Assembly (NCBI RefSeq): GCF_000688515.1
Contig: NZ_JHZK01000014.1
Coordinates: 24,193 to 88,192 of the forward strand
DNA: 64,000 nucleotides
Origin: Afifella pfennigii DSM 17143
GTDB lineage: Bacteria; Pseudomonadota; Alphaproteobacteria; Rhizobiales; Afifellaceae
Direction of reading: 5' to 3'
The translations under genes were made by a program, and so were the position numbers. Positions 19,332 to 28,767 of this stretch are shown here, one piece after another; the first letter of the stretch is position 1, and every line of letters begins with the position of its first letter. The notes below the pieces were generated by a model. That model ran no database searches. It was not told the DNA's origin and worked only from the letters and a program-made list of their open reading frames with translations.

Positions 19332-20552
19332 TCAGGACACCGCCGTCAGCCTGGGCGAACCCGGTTGGACGTTGATGGCCGCGTTGCGCTCCTTGGTCCA
19401 GCCGGAGACGCAGGGAATGCGGGTCTTGTCGATGCGGTAGGCGTATTTGCGCGCCACATCGATGACCTCCGTCAAGAGCCCCTCCTCCAGGCGGATGGGG
19501 TCGAGGCCGAGGGCGAGAAACTGCTTGTTGCAAACGGAAAGCTCGTTCTCGTCGGCTTCTTTGCGCGGATTGGGCTGACAGGCGACCTTCGCGCCGGTCA
19601 TCTTCGCCACCAGCTCGGCGAGATCGCGCACCCGGTGCGTCTCCGTCGCCTGGTTGAAGATCTTCACGCGCTCGCCGGCCTCCGGCGGGCTCTTCAGCGC
19701 CAGTTCAATGCAGCGCACCGAATCCTGGATATGGATAAAGGCTCGTGTCTGGCCGCCCGTGCCGTGCACGGTGAGCGGATAGCCGACGGCGGCTTGGATG
19801 AGGAAGCGGTTCAGCACGGTGCCGTAATCGCCGTCATAGTCGAAGCGGTTGATGAGCTGCTCGTGCATCTTCGTCTCGGCGGTATTGGTGCCCCAGACGA
19901 TGCCCTGATGCAGGTCGGTGATGCGCAGGCTGTCATTCTTGGCATAGAACTGGAAAAGCAGCTGATCCAGACACTTGGTCATGTGATAGACGGAGCCCGG
20001 ATTGGCCGGATAGAGGATCTCGCGCTCCTCCACGGCGCCTTCGTCGGTCTTGATGCCGACTGGCAGATAGCCCTCCGGAATGGTGGCACGCACGGTGCCG
20101 TAGCCATAGACGCCCATCGTGCCGAGGTGGACGAGATGGGCGTCGAGGTCGGCGGCCACCATGGCGTTGAGCACGTTGTGGGTGGCGCTGACATTGTTGT
20201 CGACGGTGTAGCTCTTGTGGCGGTCGGACTTCATCGAATAGGGCGCCGCGCGCTGCTCGGCGAAGTGGATGATCGCCGCCGGTCGCTCTTCGGCAAGCCA
20301 GTTCTTGAAGCGCTCGTATTCCCTGGCAACGTCGATGAGATGGAAGCGCAGATGGATGCCCGTCAGCTCGCGCCAGACGCGGCAGCGCTCCTGAATGGAA
20401 TCCATCGGCGTCAGCGATTGAACGCCAAGCTCGGTATCGATCCAGCGGCGGCTGAGATTGTCGACGATGTGAACCTCGTGACCCGCTTGCGACAAATGCA
20501 GGACGGTCGGCCAGCCGACGAAGCCGTCGCCTCCGAGTACCGCGATCTTCAT
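19332..20552 (-). CDS. sqdB: UDP-sulfoquinovose synthase
   Basis: 406 aa, the normal length. It is an SDR-type enzyme making UDP-sulfoquinovose from UDP-glucose and sulfite. Sequence signs: MKIAVLGGDGFVGWPTVLHL with a GxxGxxG nucleotide loop, NLSRRWIDTELGVQSLTP (family-specific), the catalytic Thr in LGTMGVYG, and the Tyr-x3-Lys pair in VYHMTKCLDQLL. It heads the sqdB-sqdD-sqdC operon. The upstream 120 bases carry a short dyad and a CTGTCAT element. Sulfolipid replaces phospholipid when phosphate is scarce in related bacteria, so phosphate control is plausible but not shown here. Confidence 0.95.
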   Translation of the reverse strand: MKIAVLGGDGFVGWPTVLHLSQAGHEVHIVDNLSRRWIDTELGVQSLTPMDSIQERCRVWRELTGIHLRFHLIDVAREYERFKNWLAEERPAAIIHFAEQRAAPYSMKSDRHKSYTVDNNVSATHNVLNAMVAADLDAHLVHLGTMGVYGYGTVRATIPEGYLPVGIKTDEGAVEEREILYPANPGSVYHMTKCLDQLLFQFYAKNDSLRITDLHQGIVWGTNTAETKMHEQLINRFDYDGDYGTVLNRFLIQAAVGYPLTVHGTGGQTRAFIHIQDSVRCIELALKSPPEAGERVKIFNQATETHRVRDLAELVAKMTGAKVACQPNPRKEADENELSVCNKQFLALGLDPIRLEEGLLTEVIDVARKYAYRIDKTRIPCVSGWTKERNAAINVQPGSPRLTAVS

Positions 20553-20576
20553 AGCAATCTCCGCTTACTGCGCTTC

Positions 20577-20613
20577 GTGACGATCATGTCACACTATGGA
20601 TGGAAGATGACAG
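20577..20613 (-). promoter_or_regulatory. Possible operator upstream of sqdB
   Basis: GTGAC (20577-20581) and GTCAC (20588-20592) form a dyad with a 6-base spacer, 25 bases upstream of the sqdB start. Further up, CTGTCAT reads towards sqdB from 20613 to 20607 and equals one half of a PhoB box. The expected second half, 11 bases on, matches only 4 of 7 positions (CATCCAT). Suggestive only. Confidence 0.3.
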
Positions 20614-20672
20614 TCCCATGCCGGCGGCAAGGGAGTTGAAACGGCGCGGCTGCGGCAAAGCGCCTCGCTCGC

Positions 20673-21911
20673 TCATTCGTCCGCGTCCCTTGCCTCAACC
20701 ACCTCGACGCCCTCATCGACCTCGTTGGAGGGGAAGAGAACGACCAGGTCGCCTTCGGCAAGACCGCCCCGTATCTCCGCGACGTCCGCCCCGAGGGCGC
20801 CGAGCGTGACGTCGGCGAGATGCGCCGTGCCGTCCTCGACACGGTAGACGGCCCAGCCGGTATCGCGCCGGAAGAGAGCGCCGACCGGCACGACGAGCAC
20901 ATCCTGACGCTCGTCGACGGTGATGCGCGCGCGCACTTCATAGCCGTGGCCGAGGCGCTTCCAGGCCGCCAGCTCGCCCGCCGGATCGATGAGAACGTTG
21001 GCGCGCTGCTCCTCGATGCCGAGGGCCGAGACTTCGGTCTCGGCGACAGGCTCCACCAGGCGCACGCTACCCGGGAGCGGATCCGGCATGCCCCAGTCGA
21101 TGATGGACGCGGCATATCCGGGGGCGATGCGCACGGCATCCTGCGACAGGAAATCGGCGACTACCTCCAGGCGGTTCGGATCGCCGATGTCGAGGATGGC
21201 ATCGCCGGGGGCCACCGGGCGGCTGCTCTTTTCCGGGATTCTCAGGACCACGCCGGAGACGGGCGCACGCAGGGCTAGCACGGCCGGGGGCGGATCGTCG
21301 GTGGCGCTGCCATTGGCGGCCGGCTCGTAAACCTCGTCAAGCAACGTGCGGCTCGCCGTCAGCTCCGCCTCGCGCACAGAGACGGCGGCAATCGCGGCCG
21401 CCAGCGCCGCCTCGGTTGCGCGCATTTCGCGCTGGGCGATATCGAACGCACTCTCCGACGCGGCGCCGCGCAGGGCGAGCCGCTCCTGGCGATCGAAATC
21501 CCGCTTGGCGTTCTCCGCCAGGGCGCGGGCGCGCTCCTCTTCCGCTTCGGCCGCCGCCACCGCCGCCTCGGCGGCGCGCACCTTCGCCTCCTGCTCCTGA
21601 CGGCTGCGGATGTCCAGAAGCTCCGGCGTTACCGGCACGATGCGGGCAACGACCGTCTCGCCCGCCTCCACCTTATCACCGACCTCCAGCTCGATGCGCT
21701 GCAGATGCCCGCGCGCAGGGGCGGTCATGGCGTAGACGTCGCGGTAGCGCGCCTTGCCCTCGTCGACGACCTCCACCTTGACCGTGCCGCGCGCGATCGT
21801 CGTCAGTTCCACGGCCACCGGCCGGGGGGCAATGGCCCAGGCGAGCCACGCGGCAAGGCCGACAAGGACAAGCAGCGCCAGCAGCCATTTGATCCAGCTC
21901 TTGCGCATCAT
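20673..21911 (-). CDS. HlyD/MFP-type periplasmic adaptor subunit
   Basis: 412 aa from the ATG at 21911, which overlaps the permease stop (TGATG); an ATG one codon later is equally possible. A basic start and one membrane helix (WIKWLLALLVLVGLAAWLAW) lead to a periplasmic adaptor: a lipoyl-like half (GHLQRIELEVGDKVEAGE), a long Ala/Glu-rich coiled coil (about 95-165), the return lipoyl half (ALRAPVSGVVLRIPEKS), then a beta-barrel. With the ATPase and FtsX permease just upstream it forms a MacAB/DevBCA-like tripartite exporter. The cargo is unknown. The gene precedes the sqd operon by 120 bases. Confidence 0.85.
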   Translation of the reverse strand: MMRKSWIKWLLALLVLVGLAAWLAWAIAPRPVAVELTTIARGTVKVEVVDEGKARYRDVYAMTAPARGHLQRIELEVGDKVEAGETVVARIVPVTPELLDIRSRQEQEAKVRAAEAAVAAAEAEEERARALAENAKRDFDRQERLALRGAASESAFDIAQREMRATEAALAAAIAAVSVREAELTASRTLLDEVYEPAANGSATDDPPPAVLALRAPVSGVVLRIPEKSSRPVAPGDAILDIGDPNRLEVVADFLSQDAVRIAPGYAASIIDWGMPDPLPGSVRLVEPVAETEVSALGIEEQRANVLIDPAGELAAWKRLGHGYEVRARITVDERQDVLVVPVGALFRRDTGWAVYRVEDGTAHLADVTLGALGADVAEIRGGLAEGDLVVLFPSNEVDEGVEVVEARDADE

Positions 21912-24253
21912 CACTCCCGCGTCTTCAAGACGCCGACGAGATCGAGCCGGCGAATGCGCCAGGCGACGACAAGCGCCGACAGCGCCACCGTGACCACCAC
22001 GACGGCGACGGAGATACCATAGGTCTGGGAGGAAACGACGAGCGGCACAGAATAGAACTCGGTGGAGAAAGCGGACGAGAAATAGGCCGCGCCCCAATAG
22101 CCCAGAATCGCGCCCACCGGGAGTGCCGCCAGCGTCAAAAGCCCCAGCTCGGCAAGCAGCACATAGGCGGTCTCGCCGGTGGTGAAGCCGAGGACGCGCA
22201 GGCTGGCGAGATCCCTGCTCCGCTCCGACAGGGCTATGCGGGCGGTGTTGTAGGCGACGCCGAAGGCAATGGCCGCAGCAAAGCCGACATAGAAGAACAT
22301 GGTGACGAAGATGCCTTCGGCGAGTTCCTCGGTGAAGGCGGTGACGGCTTGGTCCCGATCCTCCACGCCGACCACGAGCGGCGTGCGCTTCAACAGCGCA
22401 TAAAGGCCATCGCGCCGATCTTCGGCGACGAGAAGATTGAGCGTGGAGACCAGCGGCGGCTCGCCCATCAACCGGCTGAGTTCCTCAAGACCGATGAAGG
22501 CGGTCAGGCCGGTGAGTTCCTCGCTGAGGGCGCCGACCCGCAGCGTCACCTGCGGCCTGGAGCGCTCCAGGACGGAAAGGCGCACGCGCTCGCCCGGTTC
22601 AACGCCCAGCCGTTTCGCCAGCCCCGTGGAAATGATGACGCCATTGGCCGGCAAGCCCATCGGCTCGCCGGAAGGGTCCAGCGGCACGGTGAGGACGGCC
22701 TCCTGCGGCAGGCCGATGAGGCCGATGCGCTTGGATTTGGCGCCGGCGGATATCTCCGCGGCGACGGTGCGGGTGCCTTCGGCGGCGATGACGCCCGGCA
22801 GGGCGGTGATGGGCGCCAGGGCGCGCAGCGGTTGCGGCTCGGCCAGCGTCACGCTCATCTGCCAGCGATTGGCCTCGAAGAAGGCCCGGGCGACCATGCG
22901 GTCAATGGAATCGAAGAAGAAGACGGTGGCCACCAGCGAGGCGAGCGCGAGGGCAAGGCCGAAAGCCGTCATGGCGGCGCGGGCCGGCCAGCGCTCCAGG
23001 GTGCGCAGGACGATCTGGGAGAGCGCGTCGAGGACCGTGGCAAGGCCGAGCCGGTCAAGAAGGCCGCGGCGATAGACGGCCGGCGCCGGCGGCGACATGG
23101 CCACGGCCGGAGGGATGGCGACAACCCGCGCCAGAGGCCGCCAGACGCCGATGGCGACGGCGATGGCGACGGCCAGGGTGGCGCCGCCGATCGCCGGCCA
23201 GGAAAGGGCAAAGGCGACGTCCGGCAGGCGGTAGAACTCAGCGTAAAGGCCCATGATGGCACTCGCCAGCCAGAGGCCGAAGAAAACGCCGCTGACAAGG
23301 CCGAGTGTGCCTGTCGCCGCCGCATGGCGGGCATAATGCGCGCCTACCTCCGCATTGGTGAAACCGAAGGCTTTCATCAGGCCGATCTGCGTGCGCTCGG
23401 TCTCAAACTGGCGGGCGAGGACGCTCTGCACCAGAAAGCCGGCGACGAGCAGGAAGATCGGCGGCAGGACGAGACCGATGGTGAAGAGCTGCTCGAATTC
23501 CGCTTCCAGATAGGCGTGCGAGGGCTGGTCTGCGCGCAGAATAGCGTCGGTGACGCCATAGGGCGCCAGCTCTCGCTTCACGGCGGCCTGGACGGCGGGC
23601 GGATCGGCGGCCGCCGTCAGCGTCAGGGCGGCGCTGTTGAAGCTGTCCTCAAGGTCGCTGGCGGCGGCGAGCGCCTTCTCATCGACCCAAAAGACGGCAT
23701 AGGCGGAAGGATCGGGTACGAGGCTGCCCGGCTCGGCGGCGAGCACGTATTCCGGCGAGCGGCCGGCGCCGACGATCCTCAGCGGCAGAAGCCGGCCGCG
23801 CACCAGGACGTTCAGCGTCGTGCCGAGGCGCATGTCGTTGGCCTCAAGGAAGCTTTCCAGCGCGATGGCCTCGGTCGGGCGGTCCGGATCGGGCCGGCGT
23901 CCCTCCGTCAGAAGCACCCGGTTGAGGCTGTCGCCATCGGTCAGGGAAACCAGCCTGCCGGTCGCCGGGCGGGCGCGGCCGGGTATGTCGACAAGACCCG
24001 CCTCTTCGATGCGGACATCCACCGTGGCCACGCCGTCGATGGCGGCGAGCGGGCGGGCGGCACGCATCGGCGCCCGGCGCAAATTGACGAAGACATCGGC
24101 AAATCGCGTCTCGGCGTAATAGGCCTCGCGCGCCTCGGAGAGAGCGTTGAGGGCGGAAAAGGCCATCACCGTCATGGCGACGCCGCAGGCCAGCACCATA
24201 GCGATCGCCGCGTATTGCGTCTTCAGGCGCCAGAGATCGCGAAGGAACTTCAT
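21911..24253 (-). CDS. FtsX-type ABC transporter permease
   Basis: 780 aa from the ATG at 24253 ([10 protein letters not shown]); an upstream ATG at 24271 is possible. It has a first membrane helix ([18 protein letters not shown]), a large periplasmic domain, three helices, then a second copy of the same plan ending in helices and [16 protein letters not shown]. This is the double-length FtsX architecture (two MacB-PCD/FtsX units), not the single-unit MacB. It follows the ATPase by 27 bases and overlaps the adaptor by TGATG. Such systems export lipids, peptides or antibiotics using the adaptor as a periplasmic channel. Confidence 0.87.
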   Translation of the reverse strand: MKFLRDLWRLKTQYAAIAMVLACGVAMTVMAFSALNALSEAREAYYAETRFADVFVNLRRAPMRAARPLAAIDGVATVDVRIEEAGLVDIPGRARPATGRLVSLTDGDSLNRVLLTEGRRPDPDRPTEAIALESFLEANDMRLGTTLNVLVRGRLLPLRIVGAGRSPEYVLAAEPGSLVPDPSAYAVFWVDEKALAAASDLEDSFNSAALTLTAAADPPAVQAAVKRELAPYGVTDAILRADQPSHAYLEAEFEQLFTIGLVLPPIFLLVAGFLVQSVLARQFETERTQIGLMKAFGFTNAEVGAHYARHAAATGTLGLVSGVFFGLWLASAIMGLYAEFYRLPDVAFALSWPAIGGATLAVAIAVAIGVWRPLARVVAIPPAVAMSPPAPAVYRRGLLDRLGLATVLDALSQIVLRTLERWPARAAMTAFGLALALASLVATVFFFDSIDRMVARAFFEANRWQMSVTLAEPQPLRALAPITALPGVIAAEGTRTVAAEISAGAKSKRIGLIGLPQEAVLTVPLDPSGEPMGLPANGVIISTGLAKRLGVEPGERVRLSVLERSRPQVTLRVGALSEELTGLTAFIGLEELSRLMGEPPLVSTLNLLVAEDRRDGLYALLKRTPLVVGVEDRDQAVTAFTEELAEGIFVTMFFYVGFAAAIAFGVAYNTARIALSERSRDLASLRVLGFTTGETAYVLLAELGLLTLAALPVGAILGYWGAAYFSSAFSTEFYSVPLVVSSQTYGISVAVVVVTVALSALVVAWRIRRLDLVGVLKTRE

Positions 24254-24280
24254 ATCGCGCGCGCCGAGCATGGCCGCCGC

Positions 24281-25018
24281 TTACCAGGCCAGGCTCGATG
24301 GCGCCTGGCGGCGCGCATTGCGGGTCTCGTTGACGATGCGCCCGTCGCTCATGAACAACGTGCGGTCGCCGATCGCCGCCATGTCGGCATTGTGCGAGAT
24401 GACGACAACCGTAGTGGAAAGCTCGACATTGACCTTGTTGATGGCTTCCAGGACGCGGATGCCGGTCTTGGAATCGAGCGCGCCGGTCGGCTCGTCGCAC
24501 AACAGCACTTCCGGTTGCTTGGCGATGGCGCGGGCGATGGCGACACGCTGCTGCTCGCCGCCGGAGAGCTGGGCAGGAAAGTGGTTCAACCGATCTTCGA
24601 GGCCGACGATGGCGAGCGCCTCCTCCGGGCGCATCGCGTCGCGGTCAATCTCCGTCACCAGGGCGACGTTCTCGCGCGCCGTCAGGCTCGGCATGAGATT
24701 GTACATCTGGAAGATGAAGCCAACGGAATCGCGGCGGTAGAAGGTGAGCGCCCGGTCGGAGGCCGCCGTCAGCTCAAGATCGCGAAAAAAGACGCGCCCC
24801 TCGGTAGCGCGGTCCAGGCCACCGAGAATGTTGACCAGCGTCGACTTGCCGGAGCCGGAGGTGCCGAGAATGAAGACGAGTTCGCCGGTCGGAATCTCCA
24901 GATCGACGCCGCGCAGGGCATGCACGGCGACCTCGCCCATGCCGTAGACCTTGGTCAGGCCCTCGACGCGGAATGCAGGACCGGTGCCGGTTCGAGCCTC
25001 TGCGCTCGCCTCTGCCAT
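24281..25018 (-). CDS. ABC transporter ATP-binding protein (MacB/LolD/DevA-like)
   Basis: 245 aa. It has a Walker A ([17 protein letters not shown]), Q-loop ([18 protein letters not shown]), signature ([15 protein letters not shown]), Walker B ([16 protein letters not shown]) and H-loop (VVVISHNAD). The DSKTG ending after Walker B is typical of FtsX-associated ATPases. It is the first gene of the three-gene export operon. The ~100 bases between it and mntR are GC-rich with no obvious promoter or operator. Confidence 0.92.
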   Translation of the reverse strand: MAEASAEARTGTGPAFRVEGLTKVYGMGEVAVHALRGVDLEIPTGELVFILGTSGSGKSTLVNILGGLDRATEGRVFFRDLELTAASDRALTFYRRDSVGFIFQMYNLMPSLTARENVALVTEIDRDAMRPEEALAIVGLEDRLNHFPAQLSGGEQQRVAIARAIAKQPEVLLCDEPTGALDSKTGIRVLEAINKVNVELSTTVVVISHNADMAAIGDRTLFMSDGRIVNETRNARRQAPSSLAW

Positions 25019-25119
25019 TGCCTACCCAGGGGCCTTTCTCGTCCGTCATATGGCCCGCCCGGCAGGTCACGCCAAGCGCAAACGCCCGCGACGCCTTGCT
25101 CCGCCGCGCCGACGGCGGC

Positions 25120-25557
25120 CTATTTTCGCCCGGCCTTCTCCAGAAAGGCCTTGAAAGCCGTCAACGTCTCCTCGCTGACGTGGTGCTCGATGCCCTCTGC
25201 GTCCTGCTCGGCCGTGTCGCGATGGATACCGATCGCCAGGAGGAAATCGCGCACCAGAGCGTGACGCTTGCGCGAATGCGCGGCCATGGCACGACCCTGC
25301 TCGGTCAGGAAGACGGAGCGATAGGGTTCCGAGGTCACCAGCCCGTCGCGGATGAGGCGCTGGATGGTCCGGTTCACCGTGGCGTGGGTCACGCCGAAGC
25401 GCTCAGCGAGATCGGTGGCACGCGCCTCGCCATTGGCAGTGATGAGGTCGTCGATGAGCTCGACATAGTCCTCCGCCACCTCCGATTGATGCGCCTTGCG
25501 TACCCGCTCGAAAGCGGCGCGCTGGCGAGCGGGATTGAGAAGACTTGTCCCGGCCAT
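25120..25557 (-). CDS. mntR: Manganese-responsive regulator MntR (DtxR family)
   Basis: 145 aa from the ATG at 25557, chosen because AGGAGA lies at the right distance and the length fits MntR; the open frame continues upstream without homology. The N-terminal winged helix spans about 35-90 (ATDLAERFGVTHATVNRTIQ). Metal-site residues typical of MntR are visible: Asp in EVAEDYVELI, His in RKRHALV, and the Glu-x-x-Glu-His pattern in DAEGIEHH. It should repress manganese uptake genes when Mn2+ is plentiful. It is divergent from sitABCD with a 180-base shared control region. Confidence 0.9.
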   Translation of the reverse strand: MAGTSLLNPARQRAAFERVRKAHQSEVAEDYVELIDDLITANGEARATDLAERFGVTHATVNRTIQRLIRDGLVTSEPYRSVFLTEQGRAMAAHSRKRHALVRDFLLAIGIHRDTAEQDAEGIEHHVSEETLTAFKAFLEKAGRK

Positions 25558-25672
25558 GGCATGTCTCTCCTCGCGGCGGGTCATGGCATCCATGTAACGA
25601 ATTTCCATCCGCGCACAATCCTTAGCCAAAGCTACGCGAGGGCGCAGCCGACCCTTCCTCAGAAAAATACCC

Positions 25673-25713
25673 TTGACGCCGAACGGCCAGCTTATAATTT
25701 GTCTGAGGCTAAA
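25673..25713 (+). promoter_or_regulatory. sitABCD promoter with possible MntR site
   Basis: TTGACG (25673-25678) and a perfect TATAAT (25693-25698) resemble -35 and -10 elements, although the 14-base spacer is short. Directly after, TTTGTCTGAGGCTAAA (25698-25713) is an imperfect dyad (only the outer arms pair) covering the expected start of transcription, a fitting place for a repressor. The stretch is the most AT-rich part of this region. Likeness to known MntR boxes is partial. Confidence 0.5.
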
Positions 25714-25737
25714 ATTTTCATTGGAAGGTCCAGATTG

Positions 25738-26736
25738 GTGTGGAGAGCAAACCGTTTTGGCGCGATCCGTGGCCTCGCCGGGCTTGGCCTCGCGGCCACC
25801 CTGGCATGTGGCGTCGCGGTCGCGCAGGAGAGGCCGAAGGCCGTCGCCACGGTCGGGATGATTGCGGATGTCGGGCAGAACGTCGCCGGCACGTGCCTCG
25901 ATGTCACCGCGCTGATGGGGCCGGGCATCGACCCGCATCTCTACCAGGCGAGCGCCGGCGACGTACGGACCTTCGATCGCGCCGACATCATCCTCTATTC
26001 CGGCTACTCGCTGGAGGGGCAGCTCGGCGAGGTGCTGGCCAAGTTCGAGAGCCGCAAGCCGACGCTCGCCGTCTCGCCCGCCTCCATCCCGCCCGCCGAG
26101 CTAATCGCCGCACAGGGCGTCTACGGCATCGATCCGCATCTTTGGATGGATGTGCGGCTATGGGCGATGCTGGCGCCGACGATCGCAGAGGCCTTTGCGG
26201 AGGTGGCGCCGGATTGCGGCGCGCAGATGCAACAGAACACGGAGGCCTATGCCGCCCAGCTCGGCGGGCTGCACGATTGGATCAAGGCGAGCGTCGCCAG
26301 CATCCCGCAAGAGCAGCGTATCCTCGTCACCGCGCATGACGCCTTCGGCTACTACGGCCGCGCCTACGGCATCGAGGTGATCGGCATCCAGGGCATCAGC
26401 ACGGAGGCGGAAGCGAGCGTCGCCGATATCCGCAACGTGGCGCAGCTCGTCGTCGACCGGGACGTTCCGGCCATCTTCGTGGAAAGCACGATCAACCCGC
26501 GCACCGTGCAGGCGATCATCGATGCGGCCCGGGAGAAGGGACATGCGGTGACGATCGGCGGTGAGCTCTATTCCGACGCGATGGGAGAGCCTGGCACGGC
26601 GGGCAGCACCTATATCGGCATGCTGTTTGAGAACACGCGCACCATCGTCACGGCGCTCGGCGGCGAGCTGGCACCGTTGCCGCAAACCCTTAAGTCCTGG
26701 GCGGAGCAGTGGAATGTTGATGTCGCCGAGCAGTAG
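25738..26736 (+). CDS. sitA: Mn2+/Fe2+ ABC transporter substrate-binding protein
   Basis: 332 aa from the GTG at 25738 (a TTG one codon earlier is the other option; GGAAGG precedes both). A signal peptide ([20 protein letters not shown]) ends near AVA-QE. The mature protein is a cluster A-I metal-binding protein: ligands are His67 in GIDPHLYQ, His134 in IDPHLWMD, Glu249 in FVESTIN and Asp280 in LYSDAMG. A His/Glu/Asp set points to Mn2+ or Fe2+ rather than Zn2+, since the long His-rich loop of ZnuA is absent. It delivers the metal to SitBCD. First gene of an overlapping four-gene operon facing mntR. Confidence 0.92.
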   Translation: MWRANRFGAIRGLAGLGLAATLACGVAVAQERPKAVATVGMIADVGQNVAGTCLDVTALMGPGIDPHLYQASAGDVRTFDRADIILYSGYSLEGQLGEVLAKFESRKPTLAVSPASIPPAELIAAQGVYGIDPHLWMDVRLWAMLAPTIAEAFAEVAPDCGAQMQQNTEAYAAQLGGLHDWIKASVASIPQEQRILVTAHDAFGYYGRAYGIEVIGIQGISTEAEASVADIRNVAQLVVDRDVPAIFVESTINPRTVQAIIDAAREKGHAVTIGGELYSDAMGEPGTAGSTYIGMLFENTRTIVTALGGELAPLPQTLKSWAEQWNVDVAEQ

Positions 26737-27631
26737 GCGCAGGCGGCAGGGCTATGCGGCCGCCGCGAGGCCGGCCGCCGCGAGGCTGCACGAGCCTCGG
26801 CTTGCCGCCCATGTGGAAGATCTCACCGTCAGCTATCACGACAAGCCGGTGCTCTTCGACATCGACCTCAACGTGCCGCCGGGCGTCATGTGCGCCATCG
26901 TCGGCCCGAACGGCGCCGGCAAGTCGACGCTGATCAAGGCCATCCTCGGCCTCGTCAAGCCGACCTCCGGCCACATCACCTTGCATGGCCTGCCCTACCG
27001 GCAGGTGCGCGCGCGCGTCGGCTACGTGCCGCAGCGCTCCACCGTCGATTGGGATTTCCCCACCACCGTGCACGACGTGGTGACGATGGGGCTCTACGGC
27101 CAGATCGGATGGTTCAAGCGACCGGGCCGGCGCGAGCGGGAAAAGGCCAGCGAGGCGCTCAAGATGGTCGGCATGCAGGACTTCGCACGCCGCCAGATCA
27201 GCCAGCTCTCCGGCGGGCAGCAGCAGCGCGTCTTCCTCGCCCGCGCCCTGGTGCAGGAGGCGGACGTGTACTTCCTCGACGAGCCGATGGCCGGCGTCGA
27301 CGCCACCACGGAGCGCGCCATCGTCAAGATCCTCGGAGCGCTGCGCGATGCGGGAAAGACGGTGATCGTGGTGCATCACGACTTGCAGACCGTCAGGAGC
27401 TATTTCGACTGGCTGGTGCTGCTCAATGTGCGCGTCATCGCGCAAGGCCCGGTGGACGACATCTACACGGCCGACAATCTGCGCGCCACCTATGGCGGCC
27501 AGATCGCGCTTCTGGAACATGGCGACTTCACCAGGCCCGCTCCCGCCCCCGGCCCCGGCCCCGCCCCCGGCCCCGGCTTCGACGCGCAGAAAGAGGATGC
27601 GGGGCCGCCTCAAGCGGCCGAAGCACGATGA
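26714..27631 (+). CDS. sitB: Mn2+/Fe2+ ABC transporter ATP-binding protein
   Basis: About 305 aa; the start is ATG 26714 or 26720, both inside the end of sitA. Motifs: Walker A ([16 protein letters not shown]), Q-loop ([17 protein letters not shown], typical of metal-type ATPases), signature ([15 protein letters not shown]), Walker B ([12 protein letters not shown]) and the His in VVHHDLQ. It powers uptake through SitC and SitD. After the nucleotide-binding domain comes a ~25-residue tail of alternating Pro and Gly ([11 protein letters not shown]), coded by very C-rich DNA and not part of the conserved domain. It overlaps sitC by ATGA. Confidence 0.92.
   Translation: MLMSPSSRRRRQGYAAAARPAAARLHEPRLAAHVEDLTVSYHDKPVLFDIDLNVPPGVMCAIVGPNGAGKSTLIKAILGLVKPTSGHITLHGLPYRQVRARVGYVPQRSTVDWDFPTTVHDVVTMGLYGQIGWFKRPGRREREKASEALKMVGMQDFARRQISQLSGGQQQRVFLARALVQEADVYFLDEPMAGVDATTERAIVKILGALRDAGKTVIVVHHDLQTVRSYFDWLVLLNVRVIAQGPVDDIYTADNLRATYGGQIALLEHGDFTRPAPAPGPGPAPGPGFDAQKEDAGPPQAAEAR
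27542..27574 (+). repeat. C-run cluster (G-quadruplex-capable on the minus strand)
   Basis: Six runs of 3-5 C lie within 33 bases, separated by one or two G, encoding the Pro/Gly tail of SitB. The complementary strand therefore has six G-runs with 1-2-base loops, a very strong G-quadruplex pattern near the end of sitB, 54 bases before sitC. Confidence 0.7.
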
Positions 27632-28767
27632 GCGGGCTTCTCGCCTTCCTCTCCGACTACACGATCCAGAACGTGGCGCTCGGCGCGGCGATCCTCGGCG
27701 TCATCTCCGGCGTGCTCGGCTGCTTCGCGGTCCTGCGCCAACAGAGCCTTCTCGGCGATACGCTCTCGCACGCGGCGCTGCCGGGCATCTGCCTCGGCTT
27801 CATCTTCGCCGGCACGCGCGAGCTCTCCGCCATCCTGGCGGGCGCCCTTCTCACCGGCATCCTGGCGGCGCTGTTCATGCTTGCCCTCAGCCGCCGCACG
27901 CGGCTGAAGACCGACGCCGCGCTCGGCATCTCGCTGTCGGTGTTCTTCGCCATCGGCATCGTGCTGTTGACCTACATCCAGGGTACCGGCAACGCCGCGC
28001 AAGGCGGGCTCGACACCTTCCTGTTCGGCCAGGCGGCGGCGATCCTGCGCTCCGACATCTACGTCATGGGGACGATCACGCTCATCGGCCTTGGCCTCGT
28101 CCTCGCCTTCTGGAAGGAGTTCAAGCTCGTCACCTTCGATCCGGGCTTTGCCGGCTCGCTCGGCATGCCGGTGACGGTGGTGGAGACGGCGCTGACGCTG
28201 CTCATTGCGCTCGCCGTCGTCGTGGGGCTGCAAATGGTGGGCGTCGTTCTGATGGCCGCCATGGTGATCGCGCCGGCGGCCGCGGCCCGGCAATGGGTGC
28301 GCTCGCTGGAAGCGATGGTGATCCTGTCGGCCCTGATGGGCATCATCGCCGGCGTTTCCGGCGCCCTTGTCAGCGCCCTCGCCACGGGGCTCGCCACCGG
28401 GCCTCTGGTGGTGCTCGCCGCTTCCGCGCTCGTTCTTGTGTCGATCTTTCTGGCGCCGGAACGCGGGCTCCTCTGGAGCGGGCTGCGCCGCTGGCGGGCG
28501 GAACGGCATCTGCGTGGCCGGCAGGTGCTCGCCACCATGTACGAGCTCGCCGCCGCGCATGACAATCCGGCCTACCCGGCCGAGCAATCGATGCTGGACG
28601 CCTATCACGGCCTCGGCACGGGCAAAGTTCTGCATCGGCTTCAGGGCCGCGGCCTGGTGCGCCGCACCACGCATATGCCCCAGGAAGGCATCCATTGGGA
28701 GCTGACGGAGGACGGCCGGCACGAGGCGCGCCGGAGCCTCGCCGCGCTCGGAAAGGACGAAAGCTGA
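27628..28767 (+). CDS. sitC: Mn2+/Fe2+ ABC transporter permease with C-terminal wHTH-like extension
   Basis: 379 aa. Residues ~1-285 form the usual ABC-3 permease: eight or nine hydrophobic helices, [20 protein letters not shown] at the start and [20 protein letters not shown] in the ATPase-contact region. Typical family length is ~285 aa, so about 90 residues are extra. The tail ([20 protein letters not shown]... [15 protein letters not shown]... [18 protein letters not shown]) has the rhythm of a winged helix of the DtxR/MntR kind: helix, helix-turn-helix, then the LTxxGxxxA wing. Permeases fused to such domains occur in Mn/Fe systems, but the role is unclear. It overlaps sitB by ATGA and sitD by TGATG. 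Confidence 0.9.
   Translation: MSGLLAFLSDYTIQNVALGAAILGVISGVLGCFAVLRQQSLLGDTLSHAALPGICLGFIFAGTRELSAILAGALLTGILAALFMLALSRRTRLKTDAALGISLSVFFAIGIVLLTYIQGTGNAAQGGLDTFLFGQAAAILRSDIYVMGTITLIGLGLVLAFWKEFKLVTFDPGFAGSLGMPVTVVETALTLLIALAVVVGLQMVGVVLMAAMVIAPAAAARQWVRSLEAMVILSALMGIIAGVSGALVSALATGLATGPLVVLAASALVLVSIFLAPERGLLWSGLRRWRAERHLRGRQVLATMYELAAAHDNPAYPAEQSMLDAYHGLGTGKVLHRLQGRGLVRRTTHMPQEGIHWELTEDGRHEARRSLAALGKDES

Noticed and set aside
18522..20639. A 705-codon open frame on the plus strand
   Set aside because: Antisense to sqdD and sqdB, both strongly recognisable; no domain is visible in the plus-strand product.
22349..25264. A 971-codon open frame on the plus strand
   Set aside because: It lies wholly opposite the FtsX permease and ABC ATPase, which have clear motifs; the composition (Gly, Arg, Asp, His) is that of an antisense shadow.
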